From: an uncultured Sphingomonas sp.
GTDB taxonomy: Bacteria; Pseudomonadota; Alphaproteobacteria; Sphingomonadales; Sphingomonadaceae
Assembly (NCBI RefSeq): GCF_913062585.1
Contig: NZ_CAJXWX010000005.1
Location: forward strand, 1-64,000
Direction of reading: 5' to 3'
Length of the DNA: 64,000 bases
Position numbers and translations under genes: made by a program. This document shows, piece by piece, positions 51,228-58,564 of the stretch. Within the stretch, counting starts at the first letter, position 1, and the number at the start of each line of letters is the position of its first letter. The notes beneath the pieces were generated by a model, which was given only the letters and a program-made list of their open reading frames with translations, did not search any database and was not told the origin of the DNA.

Positions 51228-53518
51228 CGGGCCGTCTCCGTCATCAGCGCGCGGGCCTCGGCCACCGGGTCGGCGGGGGCGCTGGCCTTATAGGGGCGGG
51301 GATCGGCGACCCAGGATTTTTCCCAGTCGAGCAGCTTCGCGGTGAAGGCGGCATCGTCGACCGGCCGCTTGGCGAGCGCGGCGGCGCGCGCTTCGGTCAG
51401 GTAGGCGGTCCAGCGCGGCAGGTAATAATCGGCATACATGCCCGCCCAGGCCTTGGACGCATAGTCGCCCAGATGCCCGCGCCCGCCCCAGATCGTCACC
51501 TGCGCCTTGGCATTCTGCTCGTAAGCGGTCTTCTCGGCGGGCGTGTCGCCATAGGCGCGCGCGTCGGCGATCCAGCTGGCGAGACTCTCCTGCTGGCCGC
51601 CGATTAGATGGTCGATGGCCAGCGCCAGCGCCTTGACCCGCGCCGTCTCGCGGTCGCCGGTCGCAACGTCGCCCTTTTGATAGGCGGCGACGGCGGCCTT
51701 CACGCTGTCGTCCAGCGACAGGCTGGCGGCATGGCGGGTCAGGTCGACCAGGTCGTAGCGATAGAGTGGGCTTGCGCCATAGGCGGGCGCGAGCTTCAGC
51801 ATCGCGTCGATCCCGGCGCGCAATTTCGCGCGGTCGCCGGGTTCGGCCGGATAGGTCGGCGCATCGGCGGCGGGGCGCTTGAAGAACAGATACGCCCCCG
51901 CCCGCTCGTTCCACCAGCGCGGGGTCCAGTAGCGGACGTCATAGGCGCCCGCGACCACGTCCTGCCACGCCGCGACCATCGCCGGATCGCTCCGGCCATA
52001 GCGTGCGGCGGTGTAGCGGCTCAGCCACGGCGCCATCGCCATGTCGCCGCCCGGCCATGCCACGTCATAGGCATAGTCATAGACGAGGCTGTTGCTATGC
52101 AGCCCCTCGGGGAACATGCCGAAGCCGCGCACCTGACCGCGTGCCGGATCGGCGAACAGCGCTGCCACATCGCGGCGATAGAAGTCGGGCGCGCCATAGA
52201 CCGGGTTGCTGCCGCCATAATTATGGACATAGCCGTACACCCAATTCTTGCCGTCGAACCCGTTCGTCGCCTTCCAGATGCCGGGATAGCGGTCATTGCC
52301 GATGTCGAGGATCAGCATCTTGTCGTCCGGCACGCCGTGCAGAAAGGCGGCGATGGCGTCGGGCGTCCAGAATTTCTTGTCCGCCCCGAACAGCCAGCCC
52401 TGCATCACCCAGGTTGCCCCCGGCACGGCGGCGGCGATCGAGGCGTAGAGTCGCTGGCCATAGGCCGCCAGCCGCGCGTCGCGCACCGCGCGGGGCAGGG
52501 CCGCCGCCTTGGTCGCCGCATCCAGCGCGGGAGTGTTGGCCGTCGCATCGCCATAGGCGGCGTTCGCGGTGTCGCTGCCATCCTCGGCGATGGGCGGCAC
52601 CATCTCGTTGAAGGCATCGGCCAGGTAGTATTTCCCCGGCCCATATTCGGCGGTGTAGAGTTGCAGGAAGCGTTTCGCGAGCGGCGCGAAGAGCGGATCG
52701 GACGGGTCCAGCCAATAGGTCCCCTCGAACCCCTCCCAGGATCGCATCTTGTAGATGCGCGCCTTGGGGTGCGCCTCGGCAAAGGCCTTGGGTACGTAAC
52801 CGGCAAAGGCGGGCAGGATCGGCGTCATGCCCAGCTCCCGCATCCGGCCAAGGATACGCTTTTGCAGATCGTGCTTCTTGTCGATCCACCCGCTGGGCAG
52901 CGGCGCGCGATAGCCCTCGATATTGCCCATGCGCTGCCATGGGAGGAAGGCGGGGCCGGAGAAATGCTGCGCGATCTGCGCCTCGCTCAACCCCTGTTCG
53001 CGCCAGAGCTGGCGCCAGACATAATCCTGCCCCTCCATAGCCAGCGGCATGTCGACGCCGTGGACCGCCATCGCGTCGATCTCGCGTTCCCAGCGTGCCC
53101 AGTTCCACCAGGGCGTGGTATAGCCATAGGTGCAGGTGTTGAGATAGGCGCGGACCGCGAAGGGCGATGATACCCAGCCGCTGTCGCCGGGTGCCAGTCG
53201 GGTCATCGGGCCGACGCGCTTGCCCTCCCAACTCACCGCCAGTCGCCCTTGCGCACCCAGCATCGCCACGGCCCCGCGCACCGCCGCGACGGGCGAGGAG
53301 GCCTCGACGTTCAGCCGATCATGATCCACCCGCACCCGGTAGCGGGGCGCGGTCGAGGGCCGGATCGCCACCGACACCTGCCGCTCCGGCACGCCCAGCC
53401 GCTGGAGCGCGGCGCGTGCCGCCTGCGCGCCGTCGCTTTGGGCATGGGCCATGGAGGCGGTCAGAAACACAGTGCCGATCAGGCCGAGCATCTTGGGATA
53501 GGTCATCACGGACGGCAT
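51224..53518 (-). CDS. GH89 alpha-N-acetylglucosaminidase (NAGLU family)
   Basis: A 764-residue exported enzyme (signal to SMAHAQ). NAGLU N-terminal domain (VSVAIRPSTAPRYRVRVDHD), then barrel segments diagnostic for GH89: YLNTCTYGYTTPWWNWARWEREIDAMAVHGVDMPLA, GQDYVWRQLW, WQRMGNIEGYRAPLP, YYLADAFNEMVPP (catalytic Glu) and GMFPEGLHSNSLVYDY (second Glu), and a helical C-terminal domain. It cleaves terminal alpha-linked GlcNAc, as in heparan sulfate or mucin. The ATG at 53518 follows GGGGACA; ATG 53506 is an alternative. It lies 67 bp after the TBDR stop with a terminator between. Confidence 0.93.
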   Translation of the reverse strand: MPSVMTYPKMLGLIGTVFLTASMAHAQSDGAQAARAALQRLGVPERQVSVAIRPSTAPRYRVRVDHDRLNVEASSPVAAVRGAVAMLGAQGRLAVSWEGKRVGPMTRLAPGDSGWVSSPFAVRAYLNTCTYGYTTPWWNWARWEREIDAMAVHGVDMPLAMEGQDYVWRQLWREQGLSEAQIAQHFSGPAFLPWQRMGNIEGYRAPLPSGWIDKKHDLQKRILGRMRELGMTPILPAFAGYVPKAFAEAHPKARIYKMRSWEGFEGTYWLDPSDPLFAPLAKRFLQLYTAEYGPGKYYLADAFNEMVPPIAEDGSDTANAAYGDATANTPALDAATKAAALPRAVRDARLAAYGQRLYASIAAAVPGATWVMQGWLFGADKKFWTPDAIAAFLHGVPDDKMLILDIGNDRYPGIWKATNGFDGKNWVYGYVHNYGGSNPVYGAPDFYRRDVAALFADPARGQVRGFGMFPEGLHSNSLVYDYAYDVAWPGGDMAMAPWLSRYTAARYGRSDPAMVAAWQDVVAGAYDVRYWTPRWWNERAGAYLFFKRPAADAPTYPAEPGDRAKLRAGIDAMLKLAPAYGASPLYRYDLVDLTRHAASLSLDDSVKAAVAAYQKGDVATGDRETARVKALALAIDHLIGGQQESLASWIADARAYGDTPAEKTAYEQNAKAQVTIWGGRGHLGDYASKAWAGMYADYYLPRWTAYLTEARAAALAKRPVDDAAFTAKLLDWEKSWVADPRPYKASAPADPVAEARALMTETAR

Positions 53519-53534
53519 TGTCCCCGGTTCATCA

Positions 53535-53575
53535 GAAAAAGGAAGGGCGGACCGGCCATCGGCGGTCCGCCCTTC
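53535..53575 (-). terminator. Intrinsic terminator/attenuator between TBDR and GH89
   Basis: On the minus strand a perfect 13-bp stem (GAAGGGCGGACCG and its complement, 53542-53554 and 53563-53575, loop of eight) is followed by CCTTTTTC (53534-53541). It lies after the TBDR stop and only 17-24 bp before the GH89 start, so partial read-through would give more receptor than enzyme. Confidence 0.8.
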
Positions 53576-53585
53576 AGGGGGGAAG

Positions 53586-56381
53586 TCAGAAGCGCGTCGA
53601 CGCCGAGAGGTAGAAGGTGCGACCCGTCCGGCTGGCCAGCTGGAACGTGTCGGCATTGGTCTGATAAGCGTCTTCGTGGGTGTTGTTCAGGTTGATGATG
53701 CCGGCCGTGAAGCTGACATAGCTCACGGGGGTGAAGCCCAGCGCCAGGTCCATCTGGGTACGCGGACGGACGACATGGGTCAGGCCGCCATTGACGAAGA
53801 AGCTCGACGCCGCGTCCTGGACATAGGAGCTGCGGTGGTTGACCGACAGCCGCACGCTGAACATCTCGTTTTCCCAATAGGGCGTCAGGTTCCAGGTCAG
53901 CTTGGACAGGTCGCGCAGGTTGAAGCCGGTGCCGATCGCGCTGGCATCGGTGTCGACCACGGTGACGTTGCCGACCGCGCCGAAGCCCTTGACCGGCAGG
54001 ATCGCGTCGAAATTCTGCGACGCCCCCAGCTCCAGGCCCTTGATATGGATGACCCGGTCGTCGTTCAGCACCCGGCTGAAGCTGTAATCGGTCTTCAGGT
54101 CCGCCGATTGGCAGTCGCTGACCACGCCGTTCAGCGCCACGCCGTCATAGGAGGACGGGCAGTAGAATTGCGTGAAGGTGCCGTTCTTCACCGCCTTGTA
54201 GAAACCGGCCAAGGTGATCGAATTCCCCTTGCCGTGATAATATTCCAGGCTGACGTCCAGCTGGTTGGCGGTCAGCGGCTTCAACCGGCTCTCGCCCTGC
54301 GCCACCGAGACGCTGGGGCGCAGGCTGGTGGTCACGCGGGTGATGGTGTCGGCCATCTGCGTCTGGCTGTTGAGCAGCGGGCGGACCAGCACCTTGGCGG
54401 CGGCGATGCGGGCGACCAGGTGCGACGTGACGTCCAGCGCGAAGCTGGCGCTGGGCAGGACGTTGCCATAATCCTGCACGACATGCTGCTGGCCGAGCAG
54501 GGTGGCGTCGCTGCCGGTCCCGTTGGTCAGGCTGCTGGTCACGTTCTGATGGGTGTGCTCGTAACGGACGCCGACATTGCCGCGCACCGGCAGGTTGAAC
54601 AGCGTGCCGTCGATATTGGCCATCGCATAGACCGCCGGGATATAGCGATCAACCTTGTAGGTATTGGGCCAGTCGGGCGTGTCGGGCACGGCAATGCCCT
54701 TGTCGCGCAGGATCTGCTGCCACAGCGGCGCATTGACCGACAGGAACGAGCTGGGGATACCCATCGATCCGCCCAGGAAGTCGTTCACCAGCACGCCGGT
54801 CTTCGACAGGTCCGGGATCCAGGCATATTCGGGATAGGTCACGGGATCGCTGACGTCGGCGTCGCGGTCGTGGCGATACGCCTTCGTGTCGAAGCTCTCA
54901 TGGTGATATTTGGCGCCGATGACCAGCGCCTTGATCCCATGCCAGTCGAGATCCTGGGTCAGGTCGGTCTGGATCGCGCGGTCGCGCGCCGACTGGATAT
55001 GCGTCGCGCCGTCGACAAAGGCGTACCAGGTGCGGTTCGCCATATTGTAGATCGACCCGTCGGTCAGGCTGGCGGTGTTCCACTTCACGTTGAACGGGTT
55101 GGAGATGTCGAGCGTGCCGCCATTCGCAAACCGCACCTCGTCGATCGTCGCCCATTCGTACAGCTTGGCGTCGCCCTGGGTATAATGGCCGATCGCGCGG
55201 ATATGGGTGGTGTCGGTCGGGCTCCAGTTGACCGTGCCGGTATAGGCCTGGGTCTGGAGGTTGCGCAGTTCGGGCTGGTCGTTGTTGTCGACGTTGAAGT
55301 TGCTGATCGAGATATTGTTCGCGACGCCATTGGCCTTGCTGTTGACCGTCACCGCCGAGGCGGCCCAGCGGCCGAAGACCATCTGGCGCGTGTCGTAGCG
55401 GGTATGGTCGCGCGAATATTCGCCCTGCAGCAGGACCTCGAAATTGTCCTGCGGCTTCCACTGGATCGCGCCGCTGCCCATCAGCTGCTCGGTGTCGCGG
55501 TCGATGCGGCGATAGCGCAGATTGCCCGGCACCTGCACATCGGACGCGCCCGCGACCGCGCCCGGCTGATACCAGTTCTTGATGAACAGATAGTCGCCGC
55601 GATCCTTGAGCTTCTGGTAGCCCAGGTCGAGCATGACGCCGATCGTGTCGTTCGCGAAGCGCTTGATATAGGCCGCATTGACCTTGGGCGTCACGCCGCC
55701 GCGATAGTCGGAATAATAGCCCTTTACCCCGGCGATGAAGCTCGGCCCCTTATAGGCGAGCGGCTTGACGGTATCGATGTTGACGGTGCCCGCCAGGCCG
55801 CCCGTGTCCATGTCGGCGGTCGGCGACTTGATGACCTGGATCGCGCTCGCCAGGTCGGTCTGGATGATGTCGTAGCGGAAACCGTCCTTGAAGTCGGCGC
55901 TGGCGAAGGTCTGGCCGTTGATCGTGGTGCGGGCATATTGGGGGCCCAGGCCGCGGATGCTGATCGTCGAGCCACGCCCGTTGATGTTGGACATCTGGAC
56001 GCCCGCGATACGCTGGATCGCCTCGGTCACGTTCTGGGCGGGGAACTTGCCGATATCCTCCGACGAGATGCCGTCGGTGATGCGGATGTCGTTACGCTTG
56101 GCGGCAAGCGCAGAGGCGATGCTCTGGCGATAGCCGGTGACGGTGATTTCGCTCTGGCTGGTGTCGCTGGCGGTATCGGCCTGCGGCGTCGCCTGCCCGG
56201 CATCGGCCGCGCCCGAGGCGGCGGCAGTCGTCGGCGCGGCGGACAGGTCGGCTGCAGTGCTTTGCGCCAGCGCAGGTGCGGCGCCCATCGTCAGGATGGT
56301 CCATGTGGCAGTGAACGCCGTGGTCTGAAGCAGGCGTTTGCGTTGAAGCCGCGACGCGCCGCCCATTGAAGACTTGGTCAT
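53586..56381 (-). CDS. TonB-dependent receptor (SusC-like), no STN domain
   Basis: A 931-residue receptor. A long signal (LLQTTAFTATWTILTMGAAPALAQ), an Ala/Thr-rich linker, the TonB region SEITVTGYRQSIASALAAKRN, a plug with EDIGKFPAQNVTEAIQRIAGVQ, STISIRGLGPQYARTTINGQ and DTGGLAGTVNIDTVKP, and a barrel ending in FYLSASTRF. This is the carbohydrate type. The start at 56381 follows GAGGGAAAAG. It heads the unit with GH89 and the acetyltransferase, so its cargo is likely an alpha-GlcNAc-containing glycan (inference). There is no STN domain although FecR and sigma genes lie upstream. Confidence 0.93.
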   Translation of the reverse strand: MTKSSMGGASRLQRKRLLQTTAFTATWTILTMGAAPALAQSTAADLSAAPTTAAASGAADAGQATPQADTASDTSQSEITVTGYRQSIASALAAKRNDIRITDGISSEDIGKFPAQNVTEAIQRIAGVQMSNINGRGSTISIRGLGPQYARTTINGQTFASADFKDGFRYDIIQTDLASAIQVIKSPTADMDTGGLAGTVNIDTVKPLAYKGPSFIAGVKGYYSDYRGGVTPKVNAAYIKRFANDTIGVMLDLGYQKLKDRGDYLFIKNWYQPGAVAGASDVQVPGNLRYRRIDRDTEQLMGSGAIQWKPQDNFEVLLQGEYSRDHTRYDTRQMVFGRWAASAVTVNSKANGVANNISISNFNVDNNDQPELRNLQTQAYTGTVNWSPTDTTHIRAIGHYTQGDAKLYEWATIDEVRFANGGTLDISNPFNVKWNTASLTDGSIYNMANRTWYAFVDGATHIQSARDRAIQTDLTQDLDWHGIKALVIGAKYHHESFDTKAYRHDRDADVSDPVTYPEYAWIPDLSKTGVLVNDFLGGSMGIPSSFLSVNAPLWQQILRDKGIAVPDTPDWPNTYKVDRYIPAVYAMANIDGTLFNLPVRGNVGVRYEHTHQNVTSSLTNGTGSDATLLGQQHVVQDYGNVLPSASFALDVTSHLVARIAAAKVLVRPLLNSQTQMADTITRVTTSLRPSVSVAQGESRLKPLTANQLDVSLEYYHGKGNSITLAGFYKAVKNGTFTQFYCPSSYDGVALNGVVSDCQSADLKTDYSFSRVLNDDRVIHIKGLELGASQNFDAILPVKGFGAVGNVTVVDTDASAIGTGFNLRDLSKLTWNLTPYWENEMFSVRLSVNHRSSYVQDAASSFFVNGGLTHVVRPRTQMDLALGFTPVSYVSFTAGIINLNNTHEDAYQTNADTFQLASRTGRTFYLSASTRF

Positions 56382-56675
56382 GCTTTTCCCTCCCTCTGAT
56401 CCCGGCGCGGGCACATCGCACCGGGCTTTCCCCGAGCCATTTTTCGGAAAGGATCGGCGTGACCGGTGCGGGGCAGGGGGCGCCGGCGACCGGAACGGGG
56501 ATACCGTTCACGGATCGGGATCGGGCCGAACCATGTGCTGTACCGGGACGCGGAGCCTTTCCCATGTCCGGCGCCCGCTCGTCATCCGGCCTATGGGCCG
56601 TGTATCGCGAACCGAGTGAACGGACCGAAAATTTCGTCCTGCATCGTGACGTTGTAATCTTATGGTCTTATCGGT

Positions 56676-56694
56676 GACATGGAATGGTCATGTC
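56676..56694. promoter_or_regulatory. Inverted repeat GACATG-N7-CATGTC
   Basis: GACATG (56676-56681) and CATGTC (56689-56694) are perfect six-base arms around GAATGGT, in the AT-rich part of the TBDR control region. A dimeric repressor or activator site is possible; no binder can be named. Confidence 0.4.
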
Positions 56695-56725
56695 TGTCAA
56701 TGCCATCGAAATGCGTTTTGCACAA

Positions 56726-56744
56726 AAATTGGTCAGCGCAATTG
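56726..56744. promoter_or_regulatory. Candidate uronate-type operator, TBDR control region
   Basis: AAATTGGTCAGCGCAATTG has the same AATTGGTCAG core and trailing AATT as the site before the GH115 gene (44235-44253). It is an imperfect palindrome with outer AATTG/CAATT arms. Repetition in two control regions 12 kb apart is better evidence than symmetry alone. Confidence 0.5.
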
Positions 56745-56890
56745 AGGTTGACAATAAGTCGTTGTTTATCAGTTGCTTAATATCATGAAGCCAATGTCAT
56801 ATTGGCGTATATGCTGAGCTTTGGCAGCGTTTCGAGCTGTCTCCAGGCGCGCTTGTGCCATCCCGATCGGGCTTTCCGATCGCGAGTCTG

Positions 56891-56922
56891 AATTGGTATT
56901 GCCGTAATTGGTTGGGCCAATT
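56891..56922. promoter_or_regulatory. Tandem AATTGG-type operators
   Basis: Two copies start 15 bp apart: AATTGGTATTGCC at 56891 and AATTGGTTGGGCCAATT at 56906-56922. The second is a strong palindrome, AATTGG-N5-CCAATT, close to the UxuR/ExuR consensus recalled for enterobacteria. They begin 27 bp below the fecR stop and about 510 bp from the TBDR start. Confidence 0.5.
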
Positions 56923-56948
56923 GGCCTGCTCGATCTGGCGTTGGTGCC

Positions 56949-57929
56949 TTATCGGGGCCTGTCGACACGAATGACCTTGCCGTCGTCCTGCACCGACAGG
57001 TCGAACAGCGCGCCGATCAGATGGAGGCTCTCGGTCGGCTGGTCGAGGCGGAAGCGGCCATTGAAGGTCTCGTTCGCGAGCGCGGGGTCGGACAGTCGGA
57101 TCGGCCGCGGGCTGTAGCGACCGAGCCGCGCGATGGCGTCGCCCAGCCGGATGCGGTCTCCGGTCAGCCAGCGTTCCTGCCACCCCTGATAGCTTCGAGC
57201 GTCGAAGCTGTGGAGCGCGATGCGTCCCGCACCGGCCTCCGCCCAATGTCCGGCCGTCACCACCAGCGCGGGCTGGCCCGGCACGGTCAGGCGCACACGG
57301 CCGCGAAAGACGCGCAACTCGCTATGTCCGGCACCGCGATCGACGCTGAAATTGGTGCCGAGCGCGACCATCTGCCCCTCGGGCGTGGAAACCGCGAAGG
57401 GGCGGGCGGCGTCGTGCCGGACCTCGAACCGCGCCGCGCCGCTCTCCAGGCGCAAGTCACGGCCATCGTCCGAAAAGGCGATGGCGACGCGCGATGCGGC
57501 ATCCATCGTCATGTCCGATCCGTCGGGTAGCCCGACCTGACGCTGCTGCCCGGTGGCCGTCGCATAGACGCGCTCGACCGGCGCGTCACCGGGCCGGGCG
57601 ACATGCCAGAGCAGCGGGGCCGCCACGACCGCCGCGATCGCGGCTGCCATACCGACCGCCAGCCTGCGCGACGGCATGGCGGCGGCAACCCGCGACCAGC
57701 GGCGCGACCTCGGCCGGGCCGTTATGGAAGGGGGCAGGGCCTCGATATGGTCGAGCACCGCGGACAGCGCGGGATCGCCGAGCAGCCGGACCATCCGCGC
57801 GAGCGCCGCACGATGCTCGGGCGAGCGGTGCAGCCATTCGCCCAACTCGCCCCGCGCTTCGGGCGACAGGGCATCGAGCCGATCGGCCCAGTCGGCGGCT
57901 TCCTCCAGCATCGTCGCGCGATCAGTCAT
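56949..57929 (-). CDS. FecR-type anti-sigma regulator
   Basis: A 326-residue protein: DUF4880 start (EEAADWADRLDALSPEARGELGEWLHRSPEHRAAL), a single helix (LAVGMAAAIAAVVAAPLLWHV), a FecR domain (VYATATGQQRQVGLPDGSDMTMDAAS; GAARFEVRHD) and a C-terminal DUF4974/STN-like domain (RLGRYSPRPIRLSDPALANETFNGRFRL). It overlaps the sigma-factor gene by eight bases. The nearby receptors have no STN domain, so its signalling partner is not evident. Confidence 0.92.
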   Translation of the reverse strand: MTDRATMLEEAADWADRLDALSPEARGELGEWLHRSPEHRAALARMVRLLGDPALSAVLDHIEALPPSITARPRSRRWSRVAAAMPSRRLAVGMAAAIAAVVAAPLLWHVARPGDAPVERVYATATGQQRQVGLPDGSDMTMDAASRVAIAFSDDGRDLRLESGAARFEVRHDAARPFAVSTPEGQMVALGTNFSVDRGAGHSELRVFRGRVRLTVPGQPALVVTAGHWAEAGAGRIALHSFDARSYQGWQERWLTGDRIRLGDAIARLGRYSPRPIRLSDPALANETFNGRFRLDQPTESLHLIGALFDLSVQDDGKVIRVDRPR

Positions 57930-58419
57930 GGCGGAGCCCCCTGCCGGCCACCCGATCGTCGATGCAACCGTCCAGGTCGATCATCGCGCGGACCAGATGC
58001 TTCTTCACCGCCTCGATGCTGAGGCCCATCTCGTCGGCGATCTGCTGGCGCGACTTGCCCTCCAGATGGCGCTCGACAAAGACCGCGCGGCGCTGGGCGG
58101 GGAGGCGCGACAGGGCGGCCTGGAAACGGTCGAAACGCTGGCGATAATCGAGGATCTCGTCGGCCAGTGGCAGGGCGCAGGCGATCTCCGGATCGACCGG
58201 CCCGCCATCATCGGCGCTGCGGCGGCCGCGATTGAAGATGACCGAGTCCGCCACGCGAAAGGCATAGGCGAGCGGCTGTTCGATCACCTGTTTCCGCTCC
58301 TGCTCGATCACCCGCATGATCGCCTCCTGCACCACGTCCTCCGCCTGTTCGGGCTCACGGATGCGCTTGCGGACATAGGTCAGCAGACGCGTCCGCCCCT
58401 CCGCCGCCCAGGCGTTCAT
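57922..58419 (-). CDS. ECF sigma factor, FecI-like
   Basis: A 165-residue ECF factor: region 2 (LLTYVRKRIREPEQAEDVVQEAIMRVIE; LAYAFRVADSVIFNRGRR) and region 4 (LPAQRRAVFVERHLEGKSRQQIADEMGLSIEAVKKHLVRAM). Likely targets are the flanking TBDR genes. The start MNAWAAEGRTRLL at 58419 is chosen because the longer frame (to 58587) would run into the end of the upstream TBDR gene and over a terminator; its ribosome site is weak. Confidence 0.88.
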   Translation of the reverse strand: MNAWAAEGRTRLLTYVRKRIREPEQAEDVVQEAIMRVIEQERKQVIEQPLAYAFRVADSVIFNRGRRSADDGGPVDPEIACALPLADEILDYRQRFDRFQAALSRLPAQRRAVFVERHLEGKSRQQIADEMGLSIEAVKKHLVRAMIDLDGCIDDRVAGRGLRHD

Positions 58420-58473
58420 CGGGGCCCACAAGGGAAGAGCCGGTCGCACCGCATCCGGGGACAATCCTCGTCG

Positions 58474-58510
58474 AAAATATCCGCGCCGCCCCGGCGACGG
58501 GACGGCGCGG
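58474..58510 (-). terminator. Intrinsic terminator after the 58565-61276 TBDR
   Basis: On the minus strand CCGCGCCG (58503-58510) pairs with CGGCGCGG (58481-58488), followed by ATATTTTC (58473-58480). It separates the upstream receptor from the sigma factor gene, so the two are probably separate units. Confidence 0.65.
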
Positions 58511-58564
58511 ACTCCCTCGATACCCGACGATTGCCGTGTATCAAGGGCGTTCAGGCGTGGCGGA

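Larger units (their letters stand above)
56382..56948. promoter_or_regulatory. 567-bp control region upstream of the TBDR-GH89 unit
   Basis: No gene is supported here. The part from about 56600 to 56930 is clearly more AT-rich than its neighbours and contains several palindromes (listed separately at 56676, 56726 and 56891). It follows the end of the fecR gene and precedes the TBDR, so it should hold the TBDR promoter and a long 5' leader. The proximal part (56400-56580) is GC-rich without a clear element. Confidence 0.6.

Noticed and set aside
53676..56369. 897-codon plus-strand frame opposite a TBDR
   Set aside because: Antisense shadow in high-GC DNA; the minus strand has a full receptor with signal, plug and terminal Phe.
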